Positions 17,315 through 26,893 of a stretch of DNA of 64,000 bases are shown one piece after another. The translations under genes were made by a program, and so were the position numbers. The number at the start of each line of letters is the position of its first letter. Position 1 is the first letter of the stretch. Source of the DNA: Streptococcus australis (GTDB lineage Bacteria; Bacillota; Bacilli; Lactobacillales; Streptococcaceae); contig NZ_LR594040.1 of the NCBI RefSeq assembly GCF_901543175.1, positions 1,240,001 through 1,304,000 on the forward strand, read 5' to 3'. The notes under the pieces are model-generated. The model searched no databases, was not told the DNA's origin, and worked only from the letters and a program-made list of their open reading frames with translations.

Positions 17315-18226
17315 TCATTCAACCTTCCGTTTGTTTTCTATCAACAAATCTTTCAAAGAAATAATGCTTACCGCTAGTAAAATCATGGCCATACCGATAA
17401 AATCAATCGCATAGAATTGCTCCTTCATAATCAGAAAGGCAAAGAAAACGGCTGATATGGGTTCTATGGAAGCCAATAAACTGGACTTAACAGGTCCTAT
17501 CAAACTAGCTCCTTTTAGGAAAGCTATATAGGCAAAGACCGTTCCGATGATGATAATCCCAGCAAGTGCAAAGAGAAAATCCAAGCTAGTCGGTATACTG
17601 GCCTGCAAAACTCCTGTGAAGGGAATAGCCCCGACACCAGAAATAACCATGCCCACACCAATCACCAACATACTTCCCCACTTCTTAATCAAAGCGATCG
17701 GGAGGATAATATAGAGGGCATAGGTCAAGGCAGAAAAGAGACCCCAAAAGAGACCAGCAGGTGTGACCGACAACTGGTCAAGTTCCCCATGCGTAGCAAT
17801 AAGAAAAGTTCCTCCAATTGCTAAACCAATTGAAATAATCTCAGCCAGAGTCGGCGCTACCTTGTCCTTGATACAAGTATAAATCAAGATGCCAACAGGA
17901 CATACATACTGGAGAACCGTCGCCGTTCCAGCATTGGTTTCCTGAATGGCAGAAAGATAGGCAAACTGGTTTAAGAAAAGTCCAAACAAGGCAAATAACA
18001 AGAGAGAAAAAAGGCTTTTCCTGTCTTTTAAAAAAGCAAGGAATTTATCCTTTGCGGTCGCATAAGTTAAAAATATTAGGGCAAATCCAGCAATAATGAG
18101 CCGCAGATTGGTCAAGACTAGAGCGGAAATCCCGTGTGCCATCAGGTATTGGCCACTGGTTCCAGACAAGCCCCAAGCAATGCCTGCAACTACTGTAAAG
18201 AGAGTTCCTTTTACGGTTTTTGACAT
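17315..18226 (-). CDS. EamA/DMT-family transporter
   Basis: A 303-residue drug/metabolite transporter with ten hydrophobic helices arranged as two EamA repeats (about residues 6-140 and 155-292). The first begins GIAWGLSGTSGQYL and the second FWGLFSALTYALYI, with the usual SSLLASIEPISAVFFAF near the end. The substrate is unknown; relatives export amino acids or metabolites. It starts eight bases after the serine hydrolase gene, so it is the third gene of the cppA operon. RBS GGGGGAAGA precedes the ATG. Confidence 0.88.
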   Translation of the reverse strand: MSKTVKGTLFTVVAGIAWGLSGTSGQYLMAHGISALVLTNLRLIIAGFALIFLTYATAKDKFLAFLKDRKSLFSLLLFALFGLFLNQFAYLSAIQETNAGTATVLQYVCPVGILIYTCIKDKVAPTLAEIISIGLAIGGTFLIATHGELDQLSVTPAGLFWGLFSALTYALYIILPIALIKKWGSMLVIGVGMVISGVGAIPFTGVLQASIPTSLDFLFALAGIIIIGTVFAYIAFLKGASLIGPVKSSLLASIEPISAVFFAFLIMKEQFYAIDFIGMAMILLAVSIISLKDLLIENKRKVE

Positions 18227-18234
18227 TCTTCCCC

Positions 18235-19170
18235 CTACCTTTCCCTACGAATCATTTCCATGACTTGGTTTCGATCGACTATCCACTGAGCACGTTCATC
18301 CTTCTCATACGTTCGATTGGATAAAAAGATGGCGGCTTCCTGTTTCTTACGATTCCACATGATGAAGGTACCTGTATAGCCTGTATGATCTAGCCAGTCT
18401 CCCTCCAGATTCCAAGCTAGCGAACGCTCTTTATCCTCTAAGGGAGAGTAATTTCGACTTAAGTTTTCAGCAAAATCATCTTTCAAGTAATGTTCCAGAA
18501 AGATTTGCAAATCCTTAACAGTTGAAAATAAACCCGCACTTCCAGCATGTTTGCTCAAAAGACGAGCTTTGGGATCGTGAATACTGCCTGCCTCTACTCC
18601 CCTCACTGTTGGTACAGCAAACTCAACGGGACCAAACATGGTTTCCTTCATCCCCCATGGGTTCAAAACTTGTTCTTCTATAATCTGATCCAAGTCTTGT
18701 TCAAAGATTTTTTCCAAAAGGAAACCCAAGAGTAAAAAATGAACATCCGAGTATAGAAAAGCAGGCTGACTACGTCTATTCAGATGAAACATGGCCTCTC
18801 TTAATTCCTCAGAGCCTAACTGGTCCCTATTGAGAATAAAGGGGTCCAGGTCTGTCGCGTGGGTCAAGAGTTGACGAATAGTGATATCTGGGTAATCACA
18901 TGCAGCTAAAAAGTCCGTCACCGGTCGGTCAATATCTAATTTGCCTTGCTGCCACAAGAAGGTGTAGACCGTCCCCACTCCCACAACCTTACTCACACTA
19001 GCCAGATCATAAACCAAATCGGCCTCTGTCTTCATGCCCCGTTCTGGATCACTCAATCCCAGATAAGACTCTTTCCATTCACCATCCTTATAATACGCAA
19101 AAGAGGCCCCGGGATAGACCCCTGCCTCGATTTGATCTTCTATTTTTCTTAGAATTTTTGTCCACTTCAT
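18235..19170 (-). CDS. Serine hydrolase, beta-lactamase/DD-peptidase class C fold
   Basis: A 311-residue protein of the beta-lactamase family (PF00144 type). SVSK (SxxK with the nucleophilic Ser, about residues 59-62), the YSD equivalent of the Tyr-x-Asn motif (about 148) and HTG near residue 267 (the KTG equivalent) give the active-site set. There is no signal peptide or membrane anchor, so it should be cytoplasmic; an esterase or peptidase role is more likely than resistance. Its ATG overlaps the cppA stop (ATGA), a mark of translational coupling. Confidence 0.86.
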   Translation of the reverse strand: MKWTKILRKIEDQIEAGVYPGASFAYYKDGEWKESYLGLSDPERGMKTEADLVYDLASVSKVVGVGTVYTFLWQQGKLDIDRPVTDFLAACDYPDITIRQLLTHATDLDPFILNRDQLGSEELREAMFHLNRRSQPAFLYSDVHFLLLGFLLEKIFEQDLDQIIEEQVLNPWGMKETMFGPVEFAVPTVRGVEAGSIHDPKARLLSKHAGSAGLFSTVKDLQIFLEHYLKDDFAENLSRNYSPLEDKERSLAWNLEGDWLDHTGYTGTFIMWNRKKQEAAIFLSNRTYEKDERAQWIVDRNQVMEMIRRER

Positions 19171-19892
19171 GCTTCTTCAAACCACAATTCGATGTTATTG
19201 GTATCTTTACCAAGAAAGAATTTTCCGGACTTAGGAACAAAGTAGCCTGTCTTTTCAAATTTCCGACGAAGACTAGTCAACTCAAGATCCTTTACCAAAA
19301 ATTTCAGCATAGACAAGTCCCAGGTAACATTGTTTTCAACAGCCAAATCTGGACCTTGCCCTTGAGTAAATGTGATGGCATCAGTTGCCAATTCTGAATC
19401 AAGTAAACTCTCTGTTCCTTCAGGCAAACGTAACTCCATAGAAATCTCAAATTGACTCAAATACTTTATGCTTTTATTTGAATAAAATTCAGGAACAGTT
19501 TCCAGCGGAACCAAATCTTTAATATGATTTTCCGCATGAACAAGGATCACATCCTGTTCAGGAGAAACAATCTCAAAGGCATAACCACGGCTTCCTTTAA
19601 ATAGATGAGGAAGAGACTTCATCTGTGAAAGAAGACCCTCAATTTCAGAAGGGTTCTCAACTTTTACTATGAGTCTAGCTAGTTTCTTAAGCCCTTCAAC
19701 TCTCCGAGTTCGCATGCTCGGAGATTCTTCTAAAATCAATCTTTCCGTACCTGTTTGGTCACCAAGTGAAAGGAAAGCAGATTCTTCTAATAAGGGCTTC
19801 ATCCCAAGAGTTTCAATGTAAAATTTTTCATTTAATTTTCGGTTATTGACCTTCAAAGTCGGAATAATTTGTATCATTTGATTTGCATTCAT
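19167..19892 (-). CDS. cppA: CppA-family VOC-fold protein
   Basis: A 241-residue protein of the streptococcal CppA family, annotated historically as a C3-degrading proteinase. It consists of two glyoxalase/VOC-like domains: the first (about residues 1-120) begins with IIPTLKVNNRKLNEKFYIETLGM, whose first 19 residues fit the beta-alpha entry of the fold, and the second follows after residue 125. It has no signal peptide, which argues against a direct extracellular role. ATG 19892, with GGAGG upstream, was chosen because the longer frame starts with a TTG inside the ribosome binding site. It heads the operon cppA - serine hydrolase - EamA transporter. Confidence 0.85.
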   Translation of the reverse strand: MNANQMIQIIPTLKVNNRKLNEKFYIETLGMKPLLEESAFLSLGDQTGTERLILEESPSMRTRRVEGLKKLARLIVKVENPSEIEGLLSQMKSLPHLFKGSRGYAFEIVSPEQDVILVHAENHIKDLVPLETVPEFYSNKSIKYLSQFEISMELRLPEGTESLLDSELATDAITFTQGQGPDLAVENNVTWDLSMLKFLVKDLELTSLRRKFEKTGYFVPKSGKFFLGKDTNNIELWFEEA

Positions 19893-19911
19893 GGTTTCCT
19901 CCAACTCTTTT

Positions 19912-19940
19912 ATTTTAAAGGATTTTAAGATTTTTTACAA
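19912..19940 (-). promoter_or_regulatory. cppA promoter
   Basis: On the minus strand, TTGTAA (19935-19940), a 17-base spacer, and TAAAAT (19912-19917). Confidence 0.65.
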
Positions 19941-19984
19941 GCTATTCTACTTAAATTCTAGAATTTTTTGAAAAAATTTCCAGT

Positions 19985-20008
19985 AAAAAAACTGGGGAAA
20001 CCCAGTTT
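19985..20008 (-). terminator. Terminator of the aquaglyceroporin gene
   Basis: On the minus strand AAACTGGG and CCCAGTTT pair around a TTTC loop and run into seven Ts. Confidence 0.85.
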
Positions 20009-20014
20009 CGTTTC

Positions 20015-20884
20015 TTATAGGTAAAGTAGTTTGAATAGTGCTACTGCTGCAATACCCGCTGCGATTGGAGCTACAACTGGTACCCATGCATACCACCATT
20101 TTGAATCACCCTTGTGTTGACCAAGAACTGATTTTGGAAGAACAGCGTGAAGGAGACGTGGTCCAAAGTCACGAGCAGGGTTCAAACCAGGTCCTGTAGG
20201 ACCACCAAGAGATGTTACCAAGGCCATCACTAGGAAACCAAGGGCCAAGTGAGCGACTGAAAGTCCAGCAGCTGTGTGAGGTGCTACTTGAGCTTTCACT
20301 GCCATTTCAGTTAAATCAACTGTTTGACCAGCCTGAGTAGCCATTTGTTTCATGTATTGAAGAACCTCAGCACCAAAGTAGTTCTTTGTCATACCTAGTG
20401 CTGCAAAGAAGAGAACGAATGAACCAACAAACTCGTTGATAAAACCGTTAACAGATGCTGCAAAGTGTGATTCTTTTGTTCCTTGGTCAACATTTGAAAT
20501 AGTTGAGAAAGTTCCCAAGATATTATTTGGATTTTCTGTTTTCAAGTAGTAAGGACGATGAGTTGCAACAACCAAAGCTTGTCCAAAGATTGCTCCCAAA
20601 ACTTGTGCGATAATGTATGGCACTACTTGAGCCCAAGGGAAAAGTCCACTAACTGCAAGACCAAGAGTGAATGCTGGGTTGATGTGGTTACCAGATACAT
20701 TACCAAACATCAAGGCCGGAATCATAACCCCCATACCATAACCAACAGCGATAACGAGCCAGCCACTTTGGTGACCTTTCGTACCTTTAAGTTCAACGTT
20801 AGCAACTGCACCATTACCAAGAATGATCAAAATAGCAGTTCCCAAGAATTCAGTGGCATATTTAATAGCCCATGTAAAATCCAT
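20015..20884 (-). CDS. MIP-family aquaporin / aquaglyceroporin
   Basis: A 289-residue major intrinsic protein with six transmembrane helices and both NPA boxes: GNHINPAFTLG (about residues 64-74) and GLNPARDFGPR (near residue 234). The Asp after the second NPAR is typical of glycerol facilitators. A long loop with a 25-30 residue insert (about 125-190, including VDQGTKESHF and MKQMATQAGQTVDL) is larger than in E. coli GlpF. It probably moves glycerol, water or other small neutral solutes. It is monocistronic, with its own promoter and terminator. Confidence 0.9.
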   Translation of the reverse strand: MDFTWAIKYATEFLGTAILIILGNGAVANVELKGTKGHQSGWLVIAVGYGMGVMIPALMFGNVSGNHINPAFTLGLAVSGLFPWAQVVPYIIAQVLGAIFGQALVVATHRPYYLKTENPNNILGTFSTISNVDQGTKESHFAASVNGFINEFVGSFVLFFAALGMTKNYFGAEVLQYMKQMATQAGQTVDLTEMAVKAQVAPHTAAGLSVAHLALGFLVMALVTSLGGPTGPGLNPARDFGPRLLHAVLPKSVLGQHKGDSKWWYAWVPVVAPIAAGIAAVALFKLLYL

Positions 20885-20921
20885 TTGATAGATTCTCCTT
20901 AAAATTTTTTAGACAATCCTT

Positions 20922-20950
20922 ATTCTATCAATTTTTAGGTCTTTTAGCAA
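20922..20950 (-). promoter_or_regulatory. Aquaglyceroporin gene promoter
   Basis: On the minus strand, TTGCTA (20945-20950), a 17-base spacer, and TAGAAT (20922-20927) preceded by TGA. Confidence 0.65.
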
Positions 20951-20997
20951 CCGATTTTCTAAAAGAATATCTGGAAAACGCTTTATTTAATCTATTT

Positions 20998-22257
20998 TTA
21001 AATCTCTACTGTCAAAACTTGTCCTTGCTTGACAACCTGTTCTCCAGCAATATAGACATCATCAACATCACTGGATTTGACTGCATAAACGAGGTGAGAT
21101 AGCATATTTTCCTGAGGTTGGAGATGGATTTTCCCTTGTGGTTGGATGACCAGAAAATCTGCTTGCTTGCCAACTTCCAGACTTCCTATCTGTTCTTGCA
21201 CACCGAGGACCTTAGCTCCTTCTATCGTCAATGCCTTGAGGGCCGTTTCGATTGAAAACTGGCTGGCATCTCCACTCTTCATTTTCTGTAAGAGAGCTGC
21301 TGTTCGTCCTTCCTCAAACATATCAAGGTTGTTGTTGGAAGCAACTGAATCAGTAGCAATACCAACTGCCACTCCTGCTTTTTGGAGTTGGATGATTGGA
21401 GCAATTCCCGAAGCTAGTTTGAGATTGCTGATAGGATTGTGAGCGATAGCCACTTGAGAAGTCGCCAAGAGTTCAATTTCTCGCTCGTTTAATTCTACCC
21501 CGTGAGCAAAGACAGAGGGATGGTCTAAGTAACCCAGTTCTTCAAGAAAGGCAAGGGGGCGTTTGCCGTATCGTTTCAGGATAATTCCTGACTCCTCCTT
21601 GGTCTCCGCAACATGGATATGGAGAGGAATGTTTAGCTCTTTTGCCAAATCCAAACTCGCTTGCAGCAAATCTTTACTACAGCTGTAGGGAGAATGTGGT
21701 GCTACCATAACCTTGAAATTTGGATTTTTATATTCTAAGATTTCCTCGATGATGGCACGTGTTCTACTTATGGTCTCATCAGTAGTCTCCGCCTCGGAAG
21801 AAAAGAGGGTCGGTGAGAAATAACAACGCATCTTGGAAGCTTTCACTGCCTGATAAATTTGCTTGATATCCACACCATTGGGATTATACATATCGTTGAA
21901 GGTTGTTGTTCCTGACTGAAGCATCTCTGTCAGAGCCTGCTTGACCGCCTTGGTAGTTATGTCGGGCGTAAATCCTGCTTCTGCAGGCCAGATATAGTCA
22001 TTGAGCCATTCATGGAGATTGCTATCATCTCGGATTCCGCGTAAGCCTGTCATAGCTGAATGGGTATGGCAATTGACCAAACCAGGCATAATCCAGGCCC
22101 CCTGATAGTCTATAATCTGCTCAGCTTGCTCTAAAATCTCTTGCTTCTCTTGACCGACAGAGACGATTTTAGAATCCTTAACAGCCAAGATACCATCCAG
22201 ATGGACATGGAAATCTTGGTCACAAGTCACGATATTTACATGCTGAAAGACTTTCAT
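20998..22257 (-). CDS. Amidohydrolase, S-adenosylhomocysteine/methylthioadenosine deaminase-like
   Basis: A 419-residue metal-dependent amidohydrolase of the TrzN/AtzA/MtaD group. The metal site is NCHTHSAMTGLRG (about residues 62-74), HIHVAETKEE, AHGVELNE and ATDSVASNNNLDMFEEG (Asp ligand near residue 302). The most likely reaction is deamination of SAH or MTA to the inosine derivative, but annotations in this family are often imprecise and guanine or other purine substrates are possible. It is cytoplasmic. It lies 119 bases after the ABC exporter pair, beyond that operon's terminator. Confidence 0.85.
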   Translation of the reverse strand: MKVFQHVNIVTCDQDFHVHLDGILAVKDSKIVSVGQEKQEILEQAEQIIDYQGAWIMPGLVNCHTHSAMTGLRGIRDDSNLHEWLNDYIWPAEAGFTPDITTKAVKQALTEMLQSGTTTFNDMYNPNGVDIKQIYQAVKASKMRCYFSPTLFSSEAETTDETISRTRAIIEEILEYKNPNFKVMVAPHSPYSCSKDLLQASLDLAKELNIPLHIHVAETKEESGIILKRYGKRPLAFLEELGYLDHPSVFAHGVELNEREIELLATSQVAIAHNPISNLKLASGIAPIIQLQKAGVAVGIATDSVASNNNLDMFEEGRTAALLQKMKSGDASQFSIETALKALTIEGAKVLGVQEQIGSLEVGKQADFLVIQPQGKIHLQPQENMLSHLVYAVKSSDVDDVYIAGEQVVKQGQVLTVEI

Positions 22258-22317
22258 TCTAGGCTCCTTTTCTATAAGACAATTTACAGTGAATAATTTT
22301 TCTAGCTATTGTAACAA

Positions 22318-22341
22318 AAAAGTCACCCGAAGGCAACTTTT
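22318..22341 (-). terminator. Terminator of the ABC exporter operon
   Basis: On the minus strand a ten-pair stem (AAAAGTTGCC / GGTGACTTTT, two G-U pairs) with a TTCG tetraloop runs into T residues. Confidence 0.8.
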
Positions 22342-22376
22342 AGTGTCATTAAGACTTTAAAATGGATAGGAATAGC

Positions 22377-24125
22377 TTATTCAGAGCTAAAAACCGCAGC
22401 CTTTTGCATTTGGTAATACTTGCCTTTTCTAGCCATGAGATCCTGATGATTGCCATGCTCCACGATGTCACCATCCACCAAGACTAGAATCAGATCCGCA
22501 TCCTGAATGGTAGACAAGCGGTGGGCAATGATAAAGCTTGTTCGCCCCTTCATGAGTTTAGCAAAGGCATCCTGGACCAGCACTTCTGTCCGCGTATCGA
22601 TAGAGGAAGTCGCCTCATCTAGGATGAGAATCTTGGGAATAGCCAGAAAGACTCGGGCAATGGTCAAGAGCTGGGATTGACCGACAGAGAGGGATTCACC
22701 CGCATTTTCAAGCTTGGTATCATAGCCTTGTGGCAACTGTTGGATGAAAAAGTCTGCATTGGCTGCTTTTGCAGCAGCAATGACTTGCTCTCGACTGGCT
22801 TTAGGATTGCCAAAGGCAATATTGTCATGAATGGTCCCTTGCTTGAGCCAAGTTTCTTGAAGCACCATGCCAAACTGCTGTCTCAATGACGCTCGGGTAT
22901 AGTCATAAATGGATCTTCCGTCTAGCAAGATATCTCCCGAGTTAATGGGATAAAAACGCATGAGGAGATTGATGAGGGTTGATTTGCCAGCACCTGTCGG
23001 ACCAACGATGGCCACCTTGCTACCAGCTGGAATATCAATCGATAAATCCTTAATCAAAATCTTTTCAGGATGGTAGCCAAAAGAGACCTGTTTAAAGGAA
23101 ATAGCTCCCTTGACTTGGTCACTAGTCAAGACTTCCTTGCCTGTTTCAGCCACCTCAGGACTTTCTAAGACAGCATAGACACGTTCTGCACAAGCCAAGG
23201 CGCTTTGCAATTCGGCTAGAACTGAGGAAATATCGTTAAAGGGTTTGGTATACTGCTGAACATAGTTCAAAAAAGTCACCAAACGGCCAATGGTCAAGGT
23301 GGATCCCATCATAATGCGATAAGCTCCTACCCCAGCTAGAAGGGCATAAATGAGCGCATTGACAAAGCGAGTCGAAGGATTAACCGTTGAAGAATAAAAG
23401 ATGGCTGACTGAGAATAGCTTGAGTAGTTATCATTAGCCTCATGCAATCTTTGGATAAACTCTTCTTGAGCATTAAAGGACTGGATAATAGTCTGCTGGC
23501 TAAGCGATTCTTCTATCAACTGGGTCTGAATTCCTCTAGTCTCTGTTTGTTTCTGGAAGAGATGATAGGAGCGTTTGGCAATAAAGCGTGAAATCACCAT
23601 GGATAGGGGCGTCAACAGCAAGACCAAGAGGGTCATGAGGAGATGAATTTGGAGCATGGCTAAAATACTAACCAAAATCATCAAGACACCAATGAAAAAT
23701 TGGTTAAAAATCATGGTCAAGCCAGCTGCCAACTGTTCGATGTCCGTGGTTACACGACTAACCATCTCCCCACTACCCTGCCTATCCACAAAGGCAATCG
23801 GTAGACGATGGAGCTTATGGATAATTCGCTCTCGCAAGTCTCTGGTATAAGAGAAAATTAGGCGATTATAAAGAAGAGGATTTACCCATTGTACTAGGGT
23901 ATTTCCTATGACCACCAATACCATCTGAATGAAAATCTGCCAAAAAACTGGTGAAGAGCCCGTCACTAGGACCTGGTCAATGACCTGCCCAATTAGAATA
24001 GGTAGGTAGATTGATAAGCCAACCTGGGCAATCGTTCCTAGAAAGGCTAGGAAAAGGAGGAAAGGATGTCTTGCAAGGTCTTTAGCCAAACGTGTGAGCG
24101 TCTGGTTTGCAGTTTGTCGTCTCAT
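22377..24125 (-). CDS. ABC exporter half, catalytic-site Walker B subunit
   Basis: A 582-residue type IV ABC half-transporter: six transmembrane helices (about residues 20-310) fused to an ATPase. Walker A is GPTGAGKST and Walker B is ILILDEATSSID with the catalytic Glu. The signature is SLSVGQSQLL, where LSVGQ replaces LSGGQ. With its partner (574 residues) it should form a heterodimer with one competent and one degenerate ATP site. Relatives export drugs or lipids; the substrate is unknown. The longer frame starts inside the partner gene; ATG 24125, after AAAGGAGG and one base beyond the partner's stop, was chosen. Confidence 0.9.
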   Translation of the reverse strand: MRRQTANQTLTRLAKDLARHPFLLFLAFLGTIAQVGLSIYLPILIGQVIDQVLVTGSSPVFWQIFIQMVLVVIGNTLVQWVNPLLYNRLIFSYTRDLRERIIHKLHRLPIAFVDRQGSGEMVSRVTTDIEQLAAGLTMIFNQFFIGVLMILVSILAMLQIHLLMTLLVLLLTPLSMVISRFIAKRSYHLFQKQTETRGIQTQLIEESLSQQTIIQSFNAQEEFIQRLHEANDNYSSYSQSAIFYSSTVNPSTRFVNALIYALLAGVGAYRIMMGSTLTIGRLVTFLNYVQQYTKPFNDISSVLAELQSALACAERVYAVLESPEVAETGKEVLTSDQVKGAISFKQVSFGYHPEKILIKDLSIDIPAGSKVAIVGPTGAGKSTLINLLMRFYPINSGDILLDGRSIYDYTRASLRQQFGMVLQETWLKQGTIHDNIAFGNPKASREQVIAAAKAANADFFIQQLPQGYDTKLENAGESLSVGQSQLLTIARVFLAIPKILILDEATSSIDTRTEVLVQDAFAKLMKGRTSFIIAHRLSTIQDADLILVLVDGDIVEHGNHQDLMARKGKYYQMQKAAVFSSE

Positions 24126-24126
24126 G

Positions 24127-25851
24127 CTAGTCCTCCTTTCCATGTTGGGATGCATTGATTTCACGATAGACTTGACTGGACTTCATCAAGTCCTCGTGCT
24201 TGCCGATAGCTAGGAGCTCACCTTTTTCCAAGAGGAGAATCTGGTCAGCCATCTGTAAAGTCGAGGTTCGTTGAGAGATCAAGATTAAACTCGTATGCGG
24301 TAAGTTTTCGCGGATAGCTTTCAAGAGCTTGGACTCGGTAATGGTGTCAAGGGCCGAGGTTGCATCATCTAGGATGAGAAACGGAGTTCGACGCAAGACT
24401 GCTCGAGCGATAGACAGTCTTTGTTTTTGTCCACCTGAGAAATTCCGCCCTCCTGTCTCAACTAGGGCATCTAAGAGTCCTTCCTTGTCACTGACAAAAT
24501 CCTTAGCTTGCGCAATTTCCAAGGCCTGCCAGAGTTCTTGGTCAGTTACTTCTTGATCCAAACCTAAAGTCAAGTTGGAACGAATAGTTCCCTTAAAGAG
24601 TTCTACTTTTTGGGGCACATAGGCAATCCAAGACCGCCACTGCTCCAAATTAAGAGGACTACATCCATCTCGATAAAGGTCAATACTTCCCTTATCTACT
24701 GGATAAAGTCCAAGTAAGACTTGCACTAAGCTTGATTTACCAGAACCCGTTCCCCCGATGATACCAAGAATTTGCTCCTGCTTCATATTAAAGGAAATAT
24801 CTCTCAGAGAGGGTTGGCCCGCATCAGGATAGGTAAAAGTCAATTCTTGGACTTGTAAAACCTGATTACTGGTAGCTTGCTTTTGTTCTAACTCTGAATA
24901 GATGTCTTCGGGAGATTCTGCAAAGACTTCCTCGATTCGCTTAGCTGAGATATAGGACTGATTGAGGGAATTTATCAGCATAGCTAGTTTGACCAATTCC
25001 ACCAAGATCTGCAAGAGGTAGTTGATAAGGGCAATGAGAGCACCTTGACTGAGTAAACCTCCTTGAATTGAAATATAACCCTGCCAGATGATAACAAGGA
25101 GAGTCCCATTCACAATCAGATAGGTTAGAGGTGTTAATAAACTAGACCAGAAACCCGTCTTTTCTTGCAAACTGGAATAGACTTGGTTAAGGGTTTGAAA
25201 AATCTGTAACTCTCGTTTTTCTTGCCCAAAGGCACGAATAACCCGCATCCCTTGCAATTGCTGGCGAGTTTCCTGAACCAGTTGATCCGTTTTCGTTCTA
25301 AGATTACCGTAGAGAGGATTGACCAGACGAGAGAGACCGACAATGACAATCGTCAAAATGACAACCATAACTAAAAACCAGAAAGTCAGATCAGCCGAGA
25401 TGCGATAAGCCATAAAGATAGCCCCAAAAACGATAATAGGCGCTCGCAAAAAGAGGCGCAGGAATTGATTGATACCAGTCTGTATCTGGTAAGTGTCTGA
25501 AGTCAAGCGAGTGACCAAGCTCGAAGTTGTCAAACGATCTCTGCTGTCCTTGGGCAAGGAAAGAATATGACGATAGAGGTCGTCTGTTAGTTCTTTGGCA
25601 AACCCAACCGCTGCCTTAGCTGAGTAAAACTGGGCTATCAAGGCTACGAAAACGCCAATCACTGCAAAGATAAGGAGCAGGCCAATCTGCATCCAGAGAT
25701 GTCCTTGATCTCCCTGAGGCAAAGATTGGTCAACAATCCCAGCTATCACCATGGGAACTAAGAGCTCAAAAACAGCTTCTAGTAACTTGAACAAAGGGGC
25801 TAAAATGGATTCTTTGATGTAGGGTTTGAAGTAAGATAGTAAGTGTTTCAT
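24127..25851 (-). CDS. ABC exporter half, degenerate Walker B subunit
   Basis: A 574-residue ABC half-transporter with an N-terminal membrane domain (six helices, about residues 15-300) and a C-terminal ATPase. Walker A is GGTGSGKSS, the signature is intact (NFSGGQKQRLS), and Walker B is FLILDDATSALD, with Asp in place of the catalytic Glu. Thus its own nucleotide site should bind ATP but hydrolyse poorly. Its good signature completes the active site of the 582-residue partner, as in TM287/288-type exporters. It is the first gene of the two-gene operon, read after the msrAB terminator's mirror region. Confidence 0.9.
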   Translation of the reverse strand: MKHLLSYFKPYIKESILAPLFKLLEAVFELLVPMVIAGIVDQSLPQGDQGHLWMQIGLLLIFAVIGVFVALIAQFYSAKAAVGFAKELTDDLYRHILSLPKDSRDRLTTSSLVTRLTSDTYQIQTGINQFLRLFLRAPIIVFGAIFMAYRISADLTFWFLVMVVILTIVIVGLSRLVNPLYGNLRTKTDQLVQETRQQLQGMRVIRAFGQEKRELQIFQTLNQVYSSLQEKTGFWSSLLTPLTYLIVNGTLLVIIWQGYISIQGGLLSQGALIALINYLLQILVELVKLAMLINSLNQSYISAKRIEEVFAESPEDIYSELEQKQATSNQVLQVQELTFTYPDAGQPSLRDISFNMKQEQILGIIGGTGSGKSSLVQVLLGLYPVDKGSIDLYRDGCSPLNLEQWRSWIAYVPQKVELFKGTIRSNLTLGLDQEVTDQELWQALEIAQAKDFVSDKEGLLDALVETGGRNFSGGQKQRLSIARAVLRRTPFLILDDATSALDTITESKLLKAIRENLPHTSLILISQRTSTLQMADQILLLEKGELLAIGKHEDLMKSSQVYREINASQHGKED

Positions 25852-25879
25852 AAATCCCTTCTATTCTTATTCTGGAAAT

Positions 25880-25902
25880 GAAGAAAGTGGGAAGCGCCCA
25901 CC
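25880..25902 (-). terminator. msrAB terminator (weak T run)
   Basis: The placement follows from orientation: the exporter gene ends its leader here and msrAB ends at 25912. On the minus strand GTGGG and CCCAC (25897-25901 and 25887-25891) pair and are followed by TTTCTTCATTT. Confidence 0.5.
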
Positions 25903-25911
25903 CTCTCTGTT

Positions 25912-26850
25912 TTATTTATTTAAGTAAGGCAATAGATAGCCGTATCCTGCCTCTTCCATCTCATCCTTGGCCACAAAACGCAAGGAGGCAGAATTGATAC
26001 AGTAACGGAGACCACCTAACTCCTGCGGTCCATCTGTGAAAACATGGCCCAAGTGGGCATTACCTGACCGAGAACGAACTTCGATTCGATCCATTCCATG
26101 GCTCATGTCCTTGTAATAATGAATCAATTCCTTAGAAATCGGACGGCTAAAGCTCGGCCAACCACATCCTGAGGCAAACTTATCCTTGGCGAAAAAGAGA
26201 GGCTCACCCGTTGTAATGTCTACATAAATCCCTTCTTCAAAGGTTTGGTCATAGGCATTGGTAAATGGAGCCTCTGTAGCAGCTTCTTGGGTGACATGGT
26301 AAGACTCTTCAGACAAACTTTTCCTTAACACTTCTTGACTAGGTTTTTCATAGTGAGAGGCATCAATCAATGGCTTCTCAGCATCGGTCACATCGATATG
26401 ACAATACCCCGAAGGATTCTTCTTGAGATAGTCTTGGTGATAGTCTTCAGCCAGAATGTAGTGGCGAAGTTTCTCCACTTCTACTGCAATCTTTCGACCC
26501 AGCATGCGCTCCTGCTCCTGCACCACTGTATAGATAGCTGGCAGATCTGCTTCATCTTGGTAATAAATCCCAGTACGATATTGGCGACCACGGTCATTCC
26601 CTTGCTGGTTGATAGATAAAGGGTCAATGACTCGGAAATAATAGAGTAAAATCTCTCTGAGTGACACTGCCTTCTCATCGTAAATCACTTGAACCGTTTC
26701 TGCATGATCTGTTTCCTTGAGCAGCTGATAATTGGTCGTTTCGACTTGCCCATTAGCGTAGCCAACACTGGTTGCTAGCACTCCAGAAATGCGTGAAAAA
26801 TATTCCTCTAGGCCCCAAAAACAACCACCTGCTAGATAAATTTCTGCCAT
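25912..26850 (-). CDS. msrAB: Methionine sulfoxide reductase MsrA-MsrB fusion
   Basis: A 312-residue bifunctional enzyme. The MsrA domain (about residues 1-160) has the active-site [11 protein letters not shown] at residues 8-18, reducing S-sulfoxides. The MsrB domain (about 175-312) has [11 protein letters not shown] and the catalytic [11 protein letters not shown], reducing R-sulfoxides. There is no signal peptide, so this is the cytoplasmic MsrAB form. The longer frame (26934) would start before the thrB terminator; ATG 26850, preceded by AAGGAG, was chosen. It lies downstream of hom-thrB, separated from it by a terminator. Confidence 0.95.
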   Translation of the reverse strand: MAEIYLAGGCFWGLEEYFSRISGVLATSVGYANGQVETTNYQLLKETDHAETVQVIYDEKAVSLREILLYYFRVIDPLSINQQGNDRGRQYRTGIYYQDEADLPAIYTVVQEQERMLGRKIAVEVEKLRHYILAEDYHQDYLKKNPSGYCHIDVTDAEKPLIDASHYEKPSQEVLRKSLSEESYHVTQEAATEAPFTNAYDQTFEEGIYVDITTGEPLFFAKDKFASGCGWPSFSRPISKELIHYYKDMSHGMDRIEVRSRSGNAHLGHVFTDGPQELGGLRYCINSASLRFVAKDEMEEAGYGYLLPYLNK

Positions 26851-26893
26851 CTTTATTTCTCCTTTATCAAGTTCTTTAACTAGACTACTTTTC

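Noticed and set aside
20971..20990. A cre-like sequence (GGAAAACGCTTTA) upstream of the aquaglyceroporin gene
   Set aside because: Only a partial match to the consensus on either strand and placed upstream of the -35; not strong enough to list.
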